Positions 63,626 through 64,000 of a stretch of DNA of 64,000 nucleotides are shown piece after piece. Below the pieces are notes generated by a model, which made no database searches, was not told the DNA's origin, and saw nothing but the letters and a program-made list of their open reading frames with translations. The stretch's first letter is position 1; each line of letters starts with the position of its first letter. This DNA comes from an uncultured Kordiimonas sp. (GTDB lineage: Bacteria; Pseudomonadota; Alphaproteobacteria; Sphingomonadales; Kordiimonadaceae), in the NCBI GenBank assembly GCA_947503575.1, contig CANNDZ010000001.1, positions 62,001 to 126,000 of the forward strand, given 5' to 3'. The position numbers and the translations under genes are program-made.

Positions 63626-63940
63626 ATGACTGCGCTTTTTTGGCTTATCGATGCTGTGCTTGGCTTCTATTATTTCTTACTGATTGTTACCATCATCATG
63701 AGTTGGCTCGTTACTTTTGGCATTATCAACAGCTATCAGCCGTTTGTACAAAGCATACAACGCTTCCTGTATGCAGTGACCGAACCCGCCCTTATGCCCA
63801 TTCGCAGAACATTGGGCCGGTTTTTACCCAATTTGGGTGGTATCGATATTTCACCAATTATCCTGATTTTTCTGATTTTTGCTCTCAGGGTTTTGCTGCG
63901 CAGTGATATTGCGCCTTTGTTTGGTATCTACGCCTATTAG
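63626..63940 (+). CDS. YggT family membrane protein
   Basis: A 104-residue protein with two membrane-spanning regions (FWLIDAVLGFYYFLLIVTII and IDISPIILIFLIFALRVLL), joined by the family signature FLYAVTEPALMPIRRTLGRF. YggT proteins are widespread and have been linked to cell shape, osmotic tolerance and FtsH or cytochrome assembly; the function is not settled. AGGGACGATCAAA precedes the ATG. Bases 63941-64000 contain no further recognisable gene. Confidence 0.93.
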   Translation: MTALFWLIDAVLGFYYFLLIVTIIMSWLVTFGIINSYQPFVQSIQRFLYAVTEPALMPIRRTLGRFLPNLGGIDISPIILIFLIFALRVLLRSDIAPLFGIYAY

Positions 63941-64000
63941 ACCCCGCGGTTATTGGCATGGCAGACAGATAGCTTTTCTGCAAAAACTGCAGTTGCTCCA

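Noticed and set aside
63331-63906. 191-codon plus-strand frame overlapping yggT
   Set aside because: It overlaps yggT in another frame, has no motifs and mixes intergenic and shadow sequence.

Overview
The window looks like chromosomal DNA of a marine-type alphaproteobacterium. It has four large TonB-dependent receptors (TBDRs), a Coq4-family protein, a zf-CHCC protein beside polA, a tRNA-Arg(CCG) with encoded CCA, a FliL-like protein and a FlaEY/FlgL-like giant protein. A Kordiimonadales-like lineage would fit the mix, but that placement is only an impression. No insertion sequence, prophage, plasmid gene or CRISPR array was seen.

Bases 1-9.7 kb: the tail of a coq4-like gene, a TBDR divergent from a TetR regulator, then an SDR divergent from a five-gene catabolic operon (double-VOC protein, GPH/MFS transporter, alpha/beta hydrolase, SDR, GST). 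Palindromes of the form TTATTG-N10-CAATAA lie in both divergent intergenic regions, so TetR probably controls uptake and catabolism together. Bases 9.7-24.5 kb: a secreted protein of unknown function, a SRPBCC protein, a LysR regulator divergent from a pirin, a KefB/C-type antiporter, two giant secreted PD40-propeller/amidohydrolase fusions with an ATGA overlap, a cNMP-binding/TrxR-like flavoprotein lacking CxxC, and YghU.

Bases 24.7-27.6 kb: the threonine dehydrogenase pathway (tdh-kbl), divergent from an XRE-cupin regulator with two candidate operators. Bases 27.7-45.1 kb are the most interesting part: a mirror-arranged locus that appears devoted to D-amino-acid-containing peptides or N-acyl-D-amino acids. 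The left arm, on the minus strand, is TBDR > N-acyl-D-amino-acid deacylase-like > dipeptide epimerase > SxxK serine hydrolase > M19 dipeptidase. A GntR regulator and an ornithine-cyclodeaminase-family enzyme sit in the middle. The right arm, on the plus strand, is a second SxxK hydrolase > a second D-aminoacylase-like protein > a YkvI-family transporter > a DUF1611/DgcN-like protein > a membrane-anchored alpha/beta hydrolase. Inferred flow: outer-membrane import, periplasmic trimming and deacylation by exported hydrolases, inner-membrane uptake, then cytoplasmic N-acetylation and epimerisation of D-Glu. Two exported enzymes lack expected metal ligands, and the transporter gene appears frame-disrupted near its start.

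Bases 45.5-53.6 kb are mostly housekeeping: ferredoxin-NADP reductase, tRNA-Arg, two tandem exported TonB-C-terminal-domain proteins each with its own terminator, an ABC ATPase with nadB, a zf-CHCC protein and polA. Bases 53.7-64 kb: two more TBDRs, a FliL-like protein, a 1006-residue flagellar-type protein with an inserted SBBP beta-propeller, and YggT.
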